Below are positions 52,476 through 61,055 of a DNA stretch of 64,000 bases, piece after piece. The notes under the pieces are model-generated. The model did no database searches, had not been told where the DNA came from, and saw nothing but the letters and a program-made list of their open reading frames with translations. The stretch comes from Metabacillus crassostreae (lineage in GTDB: Bacteria > Bacillota > Bacilli > Bacillales > Bacillaceae). A program made the translations under genes and the position numbers. Every line of letters starts with the position of its first letter. The first letter of the stretch is position 1. Location: positions 124,001 to 188,000 of the forward strand of contig NZ_JAFBDU010000004.1 of the NCBI RefSeq assembly GCF_016908395.1. Reading direction: 5' to 3'.

Positions 52476-54146
52476 TTATTTTAATTTAAAAGAGCTTTTC
52501 AATGAAACAATGCGATTGAAAACTACCTTTTCCTTTGTTGTATGCTTAGGATCTACATTAAAGTAGCCATGACGGAAAAACTGGTATTTGTCGTGTGCTT
52601 GCACATTTTCCATATTTGGTTCAACAAAGCCTTGAGAAATTTCTAATGAATTTGGATTTACATAATCAAGGAATGTTTTTTCCTCTGATTGATCTGCTTC
52701 ATCTTCTGTTTCTTCTTTATCAAGAATAAGTGGCTCGTATAAACGGAATTCAGCTGGTAGTGAGTGTTTTGCATCGACCCAGTGTAGAGTTCCTTTTACT
52801 TTACGACCTGTAAAACCAGTGCCACTCTTTGTTTCAGGATCGTACGTACAATGAATTTCTACAACATTACCAGCGTCATCTTTAATCACATCTTCACATT
52901 TAATGAAGTATGCATGCTTTAGGCGGACTTCATTGCCTGGGAATAGTCGGAAATATTTTTTTGGAGGATCCTCCATAAAGTCTTCTTGTTCAATGTAAAT
53001 TTCACGAGAAAAAGGTATTTGTCTTGTTCCCATATCAGGATTCTCTGGGTTAATTTCTGCATCTAGCATTTCCACTTGATCCTCAGGATAATTTGTAATG
53101 ACCACCTTTAGTGGCTTTAAAATTCCCATTGTTCGTGGAGCTTTTAGCTTAAGATCTTCACGAACAAAATGCTCAAGCATTGCTTCATCTACTAAACCAG
53201 ATCCTTTTGAAACACCTGTTTCTTTAACAAATTCACGAATGGATTCTGGAGTGTATCCTTTTCTTCTTAATCCAGAGATCGTTGGCATTCTAGGATCATC
53301 CCAGCCATCAACATATTTTTCATCAACAAGCTGCTTTAATTTTCGCTTACTCATAACAGTATTTGTAATATTTAAGCGACCAAATTCAATTTGTTGTGGC
53401 TTATTTTCCATTTCGCATTCTTCAACAATCCAGTTATATAATGGACGTTGATCTTCGAATTCTGTTGTACATAATGAATGTGTGATCCCTTCAATTGCAT
53501 CCTCAAGAGGGTGAGCAAAAGCGTACATTGGATAAATACACCAAGCATCTCCTGTATTATGGTGTGATGCATGTGCAACACGGTAGATAACAGGGTCACG
53601 TAGGTTGATATTTGGTGAGGACATATCAATTTTGGCACGAAGGACCTTCTCACCATTCGCAAACTCACCTTTACGCATGCGATCAAACAAATCAAGATTT
53701 TCATCAACAGATCGATTGCGATGTGGACTTTCTTTGCCAGGCTCCTTTAAGGTTCCGCGATATTCTCTGATTTCATCAGCAGTTAAGTCATCAACATATG
53801 CCTTCCCTTTCTTAATAAGAAGGATTGCGCGGTTGTACATTTCTTCAAAATAGTCAGAAGCGAAGAACATACCATCCCATTCATACCCGAGCCATGCTAC
53901 GTCTTCTTTAATCGCTTCAACATATTCTGTATCTTCTTTTAAAGGATTTGTGTCATCAAATCTTAGGTTGGTTTTCCCTTTAAAATCATCAGCTAATCCA
54001 AAGTTAATAACGATTGATTTTGCGTGACCGATATGTAAATAGCCATTCGGTTCAGGTGGAAATCGAGTATATACATTGTCACGTTTTCCGGTCTCTAGGT
54101 CCTCTTTAATAATACTTCTAATAAAGTTTGAGGAATTGTGTTCCAA
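52476..54146 (-). CDS. glnS: Glutaminyl-tRNA synthetase
   Basis: GlnS charges tRNA-Gln directly with glutamine. The 556-residue protein has the class I HIGH motif at residues 38-41 ([16 protein letters not shown]), the GlnRS/GluRS core ([24 protein letters not shown]), the glutamine-specific [26 protein letters not shown], the KMSKS counterpart VMSKRKL, and the C-terminal anticodon-binding beta-barrels. Length matches E. coli GlnRS (about 554). TTG start after AAAGG. Most Bacilli lack glnS and use GluRS plus GatCAB, so horizontal gain is likely. No T-box element was found upstream. Confidence 0.97.
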   Translation of the reverse strand: MEHNSSNFIRSIIKEDLETGKRDNVYTRFPPEPNGYLHIGHAKSIVINFGLADDFKGKTNLRFDDTNPLKEDTEYVEAIKEDVAWLGYEWDGMFFASDYFEEMYNRAILLIKKGKAYVDDLTADEIREYRGTLKEPGKESPHRNRSVDENLDLFDRMRKGEFANGEKVLRAKIDMSSPNINLRDPVIYRVAHASHHNTGDAWCIYPMYAFAHPLEDAIEGITHSLCTTEFEDQRPLYNWIVEECEMENKPQQIEFGRLNITNTVMSKRKLKQLVDEKYVDGWDDPRMPTISGLRRKGYTPESIREFVKETGVSKGSGLVDEAMLEHFVREDLKLKAPRTMGILKPLKVVITNYPEDQVEMLDAEINPENPDMGTRQIPFSREIYIEQEDFMEDPPKKYFRLFPGNEVRLKHAYFIKCEDVIKDDAGNVVEIHCTYDPETKSGTGFTGRKVKGTLHWVDAKHSLPAEFRLYEPLILDKEETEDEADQSEEKTFLDYVNPNSLEISQGFVEPNMENVQAHDKYQFFRHGYFNVDPKHTTKEKVVFNRIVSLKSSFKLK

Positions 54147-54456
54147 GTTAAATCAAACCTTTCTTTTATATGTAAAATAAGTCCTTCCAACCATTATACC
54201 AATAGATAAGCAAAAGGTTAATTTTACATAGGTAATTTTCTAGGTAAAACGATAAAAAGTTTAATCAACCATGAATTTTTTCAAATATTTAGGAATTGCA
54301 ATTTTCGTACAGGCCATATTTTGTTAATAGTATATATAATTGCAGAAACATGGAATCTGTATACTAATGATCATAAAAAAATAGAGCGAAATGTCACATT
54401 GGGATAAATCCGGAAGAAAATGTAGAAAATAAGCAAATCAATAAGGAGGTGGAAAT
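54147..54456. other. Divergent intergenic region between glnS and a small gene
   Basis: About 310 bp AT-rich DNA with no ORF, no T-box AGGGTGG-type sequence and no clear terminator. It must hold the promoters of glnS (leftwards) and of the 41-codon gene (rightwards). Confidence 0.45.
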
Positions 54457-54582
54457 ATGCCGAACTTAAATGATAACAAATTCAGAAAAATCCAGTCAGA
54501 AAGCCAGAAGCAAGGCAAATCACAAGAAGAATATGCAGCAGAACTTGAAATGAACAAACTGAAAAGCCAAAAAAGAAAATAA
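54457..54582 (+). CDS. 41-residue basic hydrophilic protein
   Basis: A short frame begins ATG at 54457 right after a near-perfect AAGGAGGTGG and ends TAA at 54582. The product (MPNLNDNKFRKIQSESQKQG ... EEYAAELEMNKLKSQ) is Lys/Gln/Glu-rich without hydrophobic segments. The part with EEYAAELE faintly recalls gamma-type small acid-soluble spore proteins (EFASE repeats), but I do not claim that family. A perfect terminator follows directly, which supports a real transcription unit. Confidence 0.65.
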   Translation: MPNLNDNKFRKIQSESQKQGKSQEEYAAELEMNKLKSQKRK

Positions 54583-54587
54583 TTTAA

Positions 54588-54617
54588 ACAGGTAAGCACT
54601 ATATGATGCTTACCTGT
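54588..54617 (+). terminator. Terminator hairpin after the small gene
   Basis: A perfect 11-bp stem ACAGGTAAGCA / TGCTTACCTGT with an 8-nt loop. The following U tract is weak. Confidence 0.7.
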
Positions 54618-54622
54618 TCGCT

Positions 54623-54762
54623 AATCCGTCAACTTTTATTGTTATTCCATCAACTTTAGACGTTAATCCGTCAACTTTTCATGAGATTCCTTCAACTTTA
54701 GGCGTTAATCATTCAACTTTTATTGATATTCCATCAACTTTTTCAATTAATCCATCATTCGA
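54623..54762. repeat. AATCCRTCAACTTT array, seven units at exact 21-bp spacing
   Basis: Units start at 54623, 54644, 54665, 54686, 54707, 54728 and (degenerate) 54749. They alternate AATCCGTCAACTTT-like and ATTCCATCAACTTT-like forms. The reverse complement (AAAGTTGAATGATT-type) forms the array at 34921-34997. Confidence 0.9.
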
Positions 54763-54923
54763 CAAAAACCGTCACACATCAAGCTGTAAGCCCACCTCAC
54801 AACATTGATTTCCAACTAAAAATAAAAATTAATAAATTAGAAAATTTCAAATAGTGGTTGACATTAATGCGATCCCCTATTAAAGTAGACATATTGTTAA
54901 ATTACTTAAATTCATAAACTAAT

Positions 54924-55036
54924 CTCTTATCAAGAGTGGCAGAGGGACTGGCCCGATGACGCCCGGCAACCGTTCTATACAAATTAGAATTGGTGCTAAA
55001 TCCTGCAGAACCGTAAAGGTTTTGGAAGATAAGAGA
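54924..55036 (+). ncRNA. SAM-I (S-box) riboswitch aptamer
   Basis: The conserved S-box elements are all present. P1 strands are CTCTTATC and GATAAGAG. The block AGAGTGGCAGAGGGACTGGC continues with CCGATGACGCCCGGCAACC. The GGTGCTAAATCCTGCAGAA region ends the core. SAM binding stabilises P1 and leaves the downstream hairpin free to terminate transcription, so the operon is on when SAM/methionine is low. It precedes a sugar-type ABC transporter. Confidence 0.97.
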
Positions 55037-55062
55037 GGCGATCCCTATATTTTTTACGGTGA

Positions 55063-55088
55063 AACCTCTCTATCTTAGAGAGGTTTTT
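55063..55088 (+). terminator. Riboswitch expression-platform terminator
   Basis: AACCTCTCT / AGAGAGGTT stem followed by TTTTTT. The CCTCTC arm can alternatively pair with the GAGAGG at the 3' side of aptamer P1 (about 55031-55038), the usual anti-terminator switch. Confidence 0.93.
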
Positions 55089-55144
55089 TGATGTTTTTAT
55101 AAGTAAACAAAAATTTTAAAAAGAGAAAAGGGGAGTTAACTAAC

Positions 55145-56269
55145 ATGAAAAACAAATTTTTCAATTCAGCATTTATTTTCATTTTAGCTTTTACTTTACT
55201 ACTAACAGGTTGTTCTTCAAGTGGAGATTCTGCTGAATCAACAGCTAGTAAAGGTAATCCAGATGTTTCATTAGAAAATGTACCAGAACGCTTTGCAAAG
55301 GGTGAAGGTGCGAAAATTAAAGTTATTCGTAAAATTGGTGGAGACGATCACACGGCACAATTTTTAGCTGGTGCGAAAGAAGAAGGAGAAGCACTTGGCT
55401 TTACAGTTGATGTATTCACTGCAAATGGTGATACAGCGAAGTTCCATGATGCAATCGCACAAGGCTTAACAGAAGATTATGATGGTTTTATTATTTCACA
55501 TGGTGATGATGATGCAACAGTTGAGGCTGTTCAAAAGCTAGTTGATGCAGGTAAGAGTGTTGTGACATTTGATTCAAATGACAAGCTATCAACGATTGAC
55601 GGAGTAACATTAACTTCACAGGATGATGAAGCACTTGCAAAACTAGCGTTAGATCAGTTAGTGAAGGATTTTAATGGTGAGGCCAAAATAGCGTATCTTT
55701 GGGTAGATGGATTTCCTCCAATGGTTAGAAGAAATAAAGTATATCAAGAAATTTTAGATAAAAACCCAGGTATTAAAGAGATTGAGAGATTTGGAGTGGC
55801 AGCTGAGGATACATCTGTTCAAACACAAAATGCTGTAGCTTCTATGCTTAACAAACATCCTAAAGGTGAAATTGATGCGATTTTTGCAACATGGGATGCT
55901 TTTGCAATTGGTGCAGCACGTGCGATTAAAGAAGCTGGTCGAGATGAAATTAAAATCTATGGTATCGATGTATCTAACGCAGATCTTCAAGAAATTCAAA
56001 CAGAAGAAAGCTCATGGAAATATACAGCAGCAGTTGATCCAAAGTTAATTGGAGCTGTTGATATGAGATTATTAGCAAAAAAATTAGCTGGTGAAGAAAC
56101 ACCTCCAACTTATAATTTAGAGGCTTCATTAATTTCACAAGAAGCTTTATTACAATCTAGTGAACCAATTAACATGGTTAACCTAGCAGATACAATTGAA
56201 GGCTGGGGACAATCTACTGCATTTGAAGAAGAGTGGATGAAAACGTTAAAAGAATATTATAAAAAATAA
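55145..56269 (+). CDS. RbsB-like sugar ABC transporter substrate-binding lipoprotein under S-box control
   Basis: The 374-residue lipoprotein has lipobox LTGC and a periplasmic-binding-protein type 1 fold: HTAQFLAGAKEEGEALGFTVDVFTANGD, DGFIISHGDDDATVEAVQKLVDAGKSVVTFDSN and DAIFATWDAFAIGAARAI. It resembles ribose/galactose binding proteins. Its place under a SAM riboswitch suggests a methionine-related ligand such as methylthioribose or another thio-sugar; this is inference. A strong hairpin separates it from the ATPase gene. Confidence 0.9.
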   Translation: MKNKFFNSAFIFILAFTLLLTGCSSSGDSAESTASKGNPDVSLENVPERFAKGEGAKIKVIRKIGGDDHTAQFLAGAKEEGEALGFTVDVFTANGDTAKFHDAIAQGLTEDYDGFIISHGDDDATVEAVQKLVDAGKSVVTFDSNDKLSTIDGVTLTSQDDEALAKLALDQLVKDFNGEAKIAYLWVDGFPPMVRRNKVYQEILDKNPGIKEIERFGVAAEDTSVQTQNAVASMLNKHPKGEIDAIFATWDAFAIGAARAIKEAGRDEIKIYGIDVSNADLQEIQTEESSWKYTAAVDPKLIGAVDMRLLAKKLAGEETPPTYNLEASLISQEALLQSSEPINMVNLADTIEGWGQSTAFEEEWMKTLKEYYKK

Positions 56270-56288
56270 AGTTTTGAAGTAGAAAACG

Positions 56289-56330
56289 AAGGTAACACTC
56301 TCTATTTCTTATAGAGAGTGTTACCTTTTA
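56289..56330 (+). terminator. Intra-operon terminator/attenuator after the binding protein gene
   Basis: A 17-bp perfect stem (AAGGTAACACTCTCTAT and complement), 5-nt loop, and short T-rich end. It probably lets most transcripts stop after the binding protein, giving it excess over the membrane subunits. Confidence 0.85.
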
Positions 56331-56436
56331 TTCCTCAAATGTATACGAACCCCTCATTAAACAATTCCATGTGAAAGAAAAGCTATGCGAAACAACAAAA
56401 ATACAGCTTTTAAAAATAGAGAGGAGGAACAACTAA

Positions 56437-57939
56437 ATGCAATCTGTTTTAAAAATGACTAATATCTCAATTGAATTCCCCGGTGTAAAAGCTTTAGATA
56501 GTGTGGATTTTACGATGAAGAGTGGAACAACTCATGCCCTGATTGGTGCTAATGGTGCAGGTAAATCAACATTAATGAAGGTGTTATCAGGAGCTTATGA
56601 TCACTATACAGGTGATATTTTGCTAGATAGTAAGAAAACGAATATTCGTTCACCAAAGGATGCATTAGTAAATGGAATACAAATTGTTCATCAAGAAGTA
56701 GATACTGCGTTAATTCCCTATTTAACGGTTGGTGAAAATATTATGCTTTCAAGTACAGTTAATGATATGGGGAAAAAGCAATTTATTAATTGGAAAGAGC
56801 TGCATAAACAAGCTACAGATATCCTGAAAACTTTAAATATAAATGTTTCCTCTAAAAAACTAGTAAGTGAGTTAACGCTAGCAGAGAAGCAAATGGTACT
56901 GATTGCTAGAACAGTATCAACAGATTGTAAGTTTTTAATTTTGGACGAACCAACAGCCCCTCTTAGCTATGCAGAAACGAAAGAACTCTTTAGAATTGTG
57001 AAAGAATTAAAGGACAAGAATGTTGGCATTGTGTTTATTTCACACCGACTTCCAGAGATTTTTGAGGTTTGTGAGGAAATTACAATCATGAGAAATGGCA
57101 AGCTTGTTACACATGAGCTGATTAAACATACAACACAAAACAAAGTCGTTGAAAACATGCTAGGCAGAGAGCTTGAGGAACAATTTCCTAAAAAAGCCTC
57201 TGAATGTGGTGAAGTAATCTATGAAGTGAGCAATCTTCATGATGCTGATAAACTATCAAATGTGTCAATGTCAGTTCGTAAGGGTGAAATAGTTGGCATT
57301 GCTGGGTTAGTTGGAGCTGGGAAAACAGAATTATGCAAAGCACTGTTTGGCGAAACAAAGATCACATCAGGTGAAGTGAAGCTGCATGGAAAGAAGCTAA
57401 CACTTACATCTCCATATCATGCAGTTAAACAAGGAATAGCATTGGTTCCAGAGGAAAGAAGAAAGGAAGGAATACTTGTAAACGAATCTGTTGTGACTAA
57501 TTTAACCGCAGCAAATTTAGGTGCGTTTACAAGACCGTTTAGCTTCTTGAATCGAAAAGCAGAGAAACAACGTGCGGTGGAGGTGATTGAAAGCCTTGGT
57601 GTTAAAACTCCATCTGAGGAAGCAATTGTTAAAAACCTATCTGGTGGGAATCAACAAAAAATTGCGATTGGTAAATGGCTAATAGCAGATGCAGAGATTT
57701 ATATCTTTGATGAGCCAACAAAAGGTGTAGATGTTGGAGCTAAAAAAGATATATTTGAATTGATTTGTGAACTGGCTAGTAGAGGAAAAGCAATTATTTA
57801 TGCATCATCAGAGCTCGCTGAAATAATCGGTATTACTAATCGTGTGTATGTATTATACGATGGTAGGACTGTAAAAGAGCTTGAGACTAGTGAAGCAACA
57901 GAAGCAGATTTACTATATTATTCAACAGGAGGTAACTAA
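56437..57939 (+). CDS. Sugar-type ABC transporter ATPase (RbsA/MglA-like)
   Basis: The 500-residue protein contains two ABC domains in tandem. The N-terminal one has Walker A GANGAGKST, LTLAEKQMV in place of a full signature, and FLILDEPTAPLSY; the C-terminal one has GLVGAGKTE, LSGGNQQKIAIGKW and IFDEPTKGVDVG. The degenerate N-terminal signature and second Walker A are typical of RbsA-type ATPases. AGAGGAGG precedes ATG. It is in the S-box operon with the permease starting 2 bp after its stop. Confidence 0.94.
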   Translation: MQSVLKMTNISIEFPGVKALDSVDFTMKSGTTHALIGANGAGKSTLMKVLSGAYDHYTGDILLDSKKTNIRSPKDALVNGIQIVHQEVDTALIPYLTVGENIMLSSTVNDMGKKQFINWKELHKQATDILKTLNINVSSKKLVSELTLAEKQMVLIARTVSTDCKFLILDEPTAPLSYAETKELFRIVKELKDKNVGIVFISHRLPEIFEVCEEITIMRNGKLVTHELIKHTTQNKVVENMLGRELEEQFPKKASECGEVIYEVSNLHDADKLSNVSMSVRKGEIVGIAGLVGAGKTELCKALFGETKITSGEVKLHGKKLTLTSPYHAVKQGIALVPEERRKEGILVNESVVTNLTAANLGAFTRPFSFLNRKAEKQRAVEVIESLGVKTPSEEAIVKNLSGGNQQKIAIGKWLIADAEIYIFDEPTKGVDVGAKKDIFELICELASRGKAIIYASSELAEIIGITNRVYVLYDGRTVKELETSEATEADLLYYSTGGN

Positions 57940-57941
57940 GG

Positions 57942-58943
57942 ATGAGTGAATTAAATCCTGTACAAGCTAAAAAATCATCTAAAAATACTTTCGATCTTTT
58001 TCAATTTTTATATAAATATGGAACAATTTTAACAATTGTTGTACTTGTAGCTGTTTTCGCATTATCAAATCCAGCGTTTATTCAAGGAAATAATCTTATT
58101 AATATTCTACGTTCAATATCTATCGTGACAATCATTGCGATAGGAATAACAATCTCACTGTCAGTCAATGGATTTGATTTATCAGTAGGATCTGTTGCAT
58201 CAGTTTCTAATGCAATTGTCATTTCCATGTTTGTATGGTTTTCACAGAATACCTTTATCGCTATCTTCTCAGCGATTGTTGCCTCACTTTTAGTAGGTGC
58301 ATTAAATTCATTTTTTATTATCAAGCTAAAAGTCCCTGATATGCTGATTACACTCGCAACCATGTTTATCGTTCAAGGAATTGCTCTCACATACACAAAA
58401 GGAGCAACCGTTTCACAAAACATGGTCATGCCTGACGGTTCGTTTGCAACAGGCTTAATTAGTCCATTATTTCAAAAGCTAGGTCAGGTTCCTTGGATTA
58501 TCATTATTATGGTTGTCATTGTTGTAGTTGTTCATATATTCCTTACGTACACAAAGCATGGACGGTATATGTATGTGATTGGTGGAAATATTGAGGCAGC
58601 AAGGTTATCTGGTATTCCTGTTAATAAATATAAAGTTGCTGCTTATCTACTTTCAGCACTCTTTGCAAGCATTGGTGGTATTATTTTAGCTTCTAGAGTC
58701 ATGACAGCGGAAATTAATGCAGGAGGACCATATTTAATGGATTCAGTTGCAGCAGCATTTATCGGCTTTTCTGTTCTAGGAGCTGGTAAACCTAACGCTT
58801 TTGGAACATTTGTTGGTGCTGTATTAATTGGAATCTTACAGAATGGACTTGTTATGATGTCAGTTCCTTATTTTGCAATGGATATTGTAAAAGGGGCAGT
58901 GCTAGCTTTTGCGCTAGCGCTGACGTATTATAAGCTAAAATAA
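57942..58943 (+). CDS. Sugar-type ABC transporter permease (RbsC-like)
   Basis: The 333-residue membrane protein of about ten helices belongs to the BPD_transp_2 family: NLINILRSISIVTIIAIGITISLSVNGFDLSVGSVASVSNA, the internal MYVIGGNIEAARLSGIPVNKYK coupling loop, and VAAAFIGFSVLGAGKPNAFGTFVGAVLIG. It is the sole permease of the operon and probably forms a homodimer. The gene is followed by a terminator. Confidence 0.94.
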   Translation: MSELNPVQAKKSSKNTFDLFQFLYKYGTILTIVVLVAVFALSNPAFIQGNNLINILRSISIVTIIAIGITISLSVNGFDLSVGSVASVSNAIVISMFVWFSQNTFIAIFSAIVASLLVGALNSFFIIKLKVPDMLITLATMFIVQGIALTYTKGATVSQNMVMPDGSFATGLISPLFQKLGQVPWIIIIMVVIVVVVHIFLTYTKHGRYMYVIGGNIEAARLSGIPVNKYKVAAYLLSALFASIGGIILASRVMTAEINAGGPYLMDSVAAAFIGFSVLGAGKPNAFGTFVGAVLIGILQNGLVMMSVPYFAMDIVKGAVLAFALALTYYKLK

Positions 58944-58952
58944 CTCTCAAGT

Positions 58953-58987
58953 AAGATGCTTCTCGTAACAGGGATGCATCTTATTTT
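58953..58987 (+). terminator. Terminator of the S-box transporter operon
   Basis: TAAGATGC and GCATCTTA arms flank a 15-nt loop and are followed by TTTTTT. Confidence 0.88.
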
Positions 58988-59387
58988 TTATGAACTTCTA
59001 TTTAAAATTGAAATTTTAACCATACATGAAAAATAAAAGGAATATCCAAAGAAAAGGTGAATAAATATAAGTAATTTTATAAGCACTTAAAACTAAACGT
59101 TATAATTTATTAATGTGAGATTATGTAACGATCCAATTGAAATAAAATTAAATATCCTGGATTATATTAGGTATATAGTAAATATCACGTTATTAATAGA
59201 AAATTAATTCTATTCTAATAAAAGTTATTTATACATCATATTGTATTATAATTCATATTCTGATATACTTCATACATAGTTTGCTAGTCCAGTTAATTAG
59301 TAGATCTATAAAAATAAGAGCTACTTAAAATACAAAAAAAAATATCAGAATTTTTGCATTATAATGAAATAAAGGGGGATTTAAAAG
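58988..59387. other. AT-rich intergenic region upstream of the amino acid transporter
   Basis: About 400 bp with no ORF and no recognised riboswitch or T-box. Several TATAAT-like stretches (for example near 59245-59250) could be -10 boxes, but no pair with a good -35 stood out. It ends with an AAAGGGGG RBS. Confidence 0.45.
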
Positions 59388-60212
59388 ATGAAAAAATTAT
59401 TAATGATGTTAATGGTGCTGACGTTTACTTTTGCTTTGGCTGCATGTGGATCAAGTCAGAGTTCATCTAGTGGTGAAGGTGATGGAGCAGCTGAAACAGA
59501 GAAAAAAGAAAAGCTAAGAGTTGTTACAGATGCTGCTTATGCACCTTTTGAGTACATGGACAAGGGTGAAATTGTTGGGTTTGATATTGATTTTGTTGAA
59601 GCAGTTGCAAAAGAAGCTGGATATGAAGTTGAGATTGTCAATGTTGGTTGGGATCCAATTTTCGTAGAAATTAAAGATGAAATTGCTGACTTTGCTGTAT
59701 CTGCTATTACGATTAATGATGATCGTAAGCAAACGTATGACTTTACTTCACCTTATTTCTTATCTACAAATAAAATTCTTGTACCAGAGGGTAGTGATAT
59801 TAAATCTGCTGAGGATTTAAAAGATAAAGTTGTTGCCGTTCAAGCTGGTACTACAGGTCAAGAAGCTGTGGATGAATTATTAGGGAAAAACAGTTCAAAT
59901 ATAAAAAAGTTTGAAAATAATAACTTAGCAATTATGGAGCTTACTAGTGGTGGAGCAGATGCTGTAGTTGCTGATAATACGGTTGTTGAAGAATATGTAA
60001 AAAATAACCCAGATCAAAAGTTAGTTGTTATTGAAGATGCGGATAGCTTTGCTGCAGAATATTATGGTTTAATGTTTCCTAAAGGTAGTGAGTTAAAAGC
60101 TGATTTTGATAAAGCAATCAATACAGTATTAGATAATGGCAAATATGCTGAAATTTATAATGAGTGGTTCGGTTCTGAGCCAGATGTAGAGAATTTAAAA
60201 GCACAACAATAA
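59388..60212 (+). CDS. Polar amino acid ABC transporter substrate-binding lipoprotein
   Basis: The 274-residue lipoprotein has lipobox LAAC, a Ser/Gly-rich spacer, and a type-II binding fold: LRVVTDAAYAPFEYMDKGEIVGFDIDFVEAVAKEAGYEVEIVNVGWDPIFVEI, AVSAITINDDRKQTYDFTSPYF and the C-terminal YAEIYNEWFG. It belongs to the PF00497 group (arginine, glutamine, cystine binders); the ligand cannot be fixed by eye. The permease and ATPase follow on the same strand after a hairpin. Confidence 0.92.
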   Translation: MKKLLMMLMVLTFTFALAACGSSQSSSSGEGDGAAETEKKEKLRVVTDAAYAPFEYMDKGEIVGFDIDFVEAVAKEAGYEVEIVNVGWDPIFVEIKDEIADFAVSAITINDDRKQTYDFTSPYFLSTNKILVPEGSDIKSAEDLKDKVVAVQAGTTGQEAVDELLGKNSSNIKKFENNNLAIMELTSGGADAVVADNTVVEEYVKNNPDQKLVVIEDADSFAAEYYGLMFPKGSELKADFDKAINTVLDNGKYAEIYNEWFGSEPDVENLKAQQ

Positions 60213-60216
60213 ATGA

Positions 60217-60257
60217 AAAATTTGCGTACCACTAGAATTGTAGTGATACGCAATTTT
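60217..60257 (+). terminator. Terminator/attenuator between binding protein and permease genes
   Basis: A long stem (AAATTTGCGTACCACTA with TAGTGATACGCAATTT, one mismatch) ends in a T run. It gives differential expression in the transporter operon. Confidence 0.88.
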
Positions 60258-60291
60258 TCCTTTTTAGAGAAGTGTTTCATGAAGGCTTTTT

Positions 60292-60330
60292 TCATAAAAT
60301 AATATTTTTGCGCTAGCTATTATTTTATGA
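60292..60330. repeat. 13-bp perfect inverted repeat with palindromic loop
   Basis: TCATAAAATAATA (60292-60304) and its complement (60318-60330) flank TTTTTGCGCTAGC. It lies upstream of the permease gene and might regulate its mRNA. Confidence 0.55.
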
Positions 60331-60357
60331 AAAAAGTAAGAATAAAGGAAAATTGAT

Positions 60358-60383
60358 GCTGACCAAGGCGCTTATGCTTTTGT
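60358..60383. repeat. Trace of the GACCAAGGCGCTT repeat end
   Basis: GCTGACCAAGGCGCTTATGCTTTTG matches the right end of the degenerate repeat at 2391-2412 (GACCAAGGCGCTTTCGCTTT). The rest of that repeat is absent here. Confidence 0.5.
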
Positions 60384-60398
60384 TTAGGAGGAATATAA

Positions 60399-61055
60399 AT
60401 GGATTTTAGGTTTGATATTATTGTTGAATATGCGCCATTTTTATTAAAGGGAACTTTGTTAACCATAGGCTTATCTCTCGCTGGGATTCTAATTGGAACG
60501 CTTCTTGGTCTTGGTATTGGACTTGGGAAAATGATGAACAATAAATTGCTAGCGCTTCCTTTTAGAATGTATATTACGTTTTTTAGAGGTACACCTTTAT
60601 TTGTGCAAATACTATTAATTCATTTTGGGGTTGTACCACTTTTTACTGGTGAAACAAATGGGATTGCAGCAGCTATTATAGCTCTTTCATTAAATGCTGC
60701 GGCCTATATTGCTGAAATCTTTAGAGGGGGAATTCAGTCAATTGATCGCGGTCAAATGGAGGCAGCAAGATCACTTGGAATGAACCATGTTCAAGCAATG
60801 ACACATGTTATTTTGCCACAGGCTTTTAAGCGTATGATTCCACCGTTTGGAAATGAATTTATCGTGTTAATAAAAGAGTCTTCTTTAGCAGCTGTTGTAG
60901 CAGCTCCTGAGATTATGTATTGGGGAAGAGCGATGTCAACTCAATATTATCGTGTATGGGAGCCATACTTAACTGTTGCCGTTATTTATTTAATTTTAAC
61001 ATTGTCACTAAGCTTCCTACTTAATAAACTTGAAAGAAGGTTGACGACGGAATGA
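60399..61055 (+). CDS. Polar amino acid ABC transporter permease
   Basis: The 218-residue protein has about five membrane helices and the HisM/GlnP family patterns: [50 protein letters not shown] and the EAA loop [49 protein letters not shown] precedes ATG. Its last four bases overlap the ATPase start. Confidence 0.95.
   Translation: MDFRFDIIVEYAPFLLKGTLLTIGLSLAGILIGTLLGLGIGLGKMMNNKLLALPFRMYITFFRGTPLFVQILLIHFGVVPLFTGETNGIAAAIIALSLNAAAYIAEIFRGGIQSIDRGQMEAARSLGMNHVQAMTHVILPQAFKRMIPPFGNEFIVLIKESSLAAVVAAPEIMYWGRAMSTQYYRVWEPYLTVAVIYLILTLSLSFLLNKLERRLTTE

Noticed and set aside
53372-53707. 111-codon ORF overlapping glnS in another frame
   Set aside because: It is within a well-conserved synthetase gene and has no translation signals.
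54147-54456. T-box riboswitch upstream of glnS
   Set aside because: No AGGGTGG-type T-box sequence, specifier stem or terminator was found on the minus strand.
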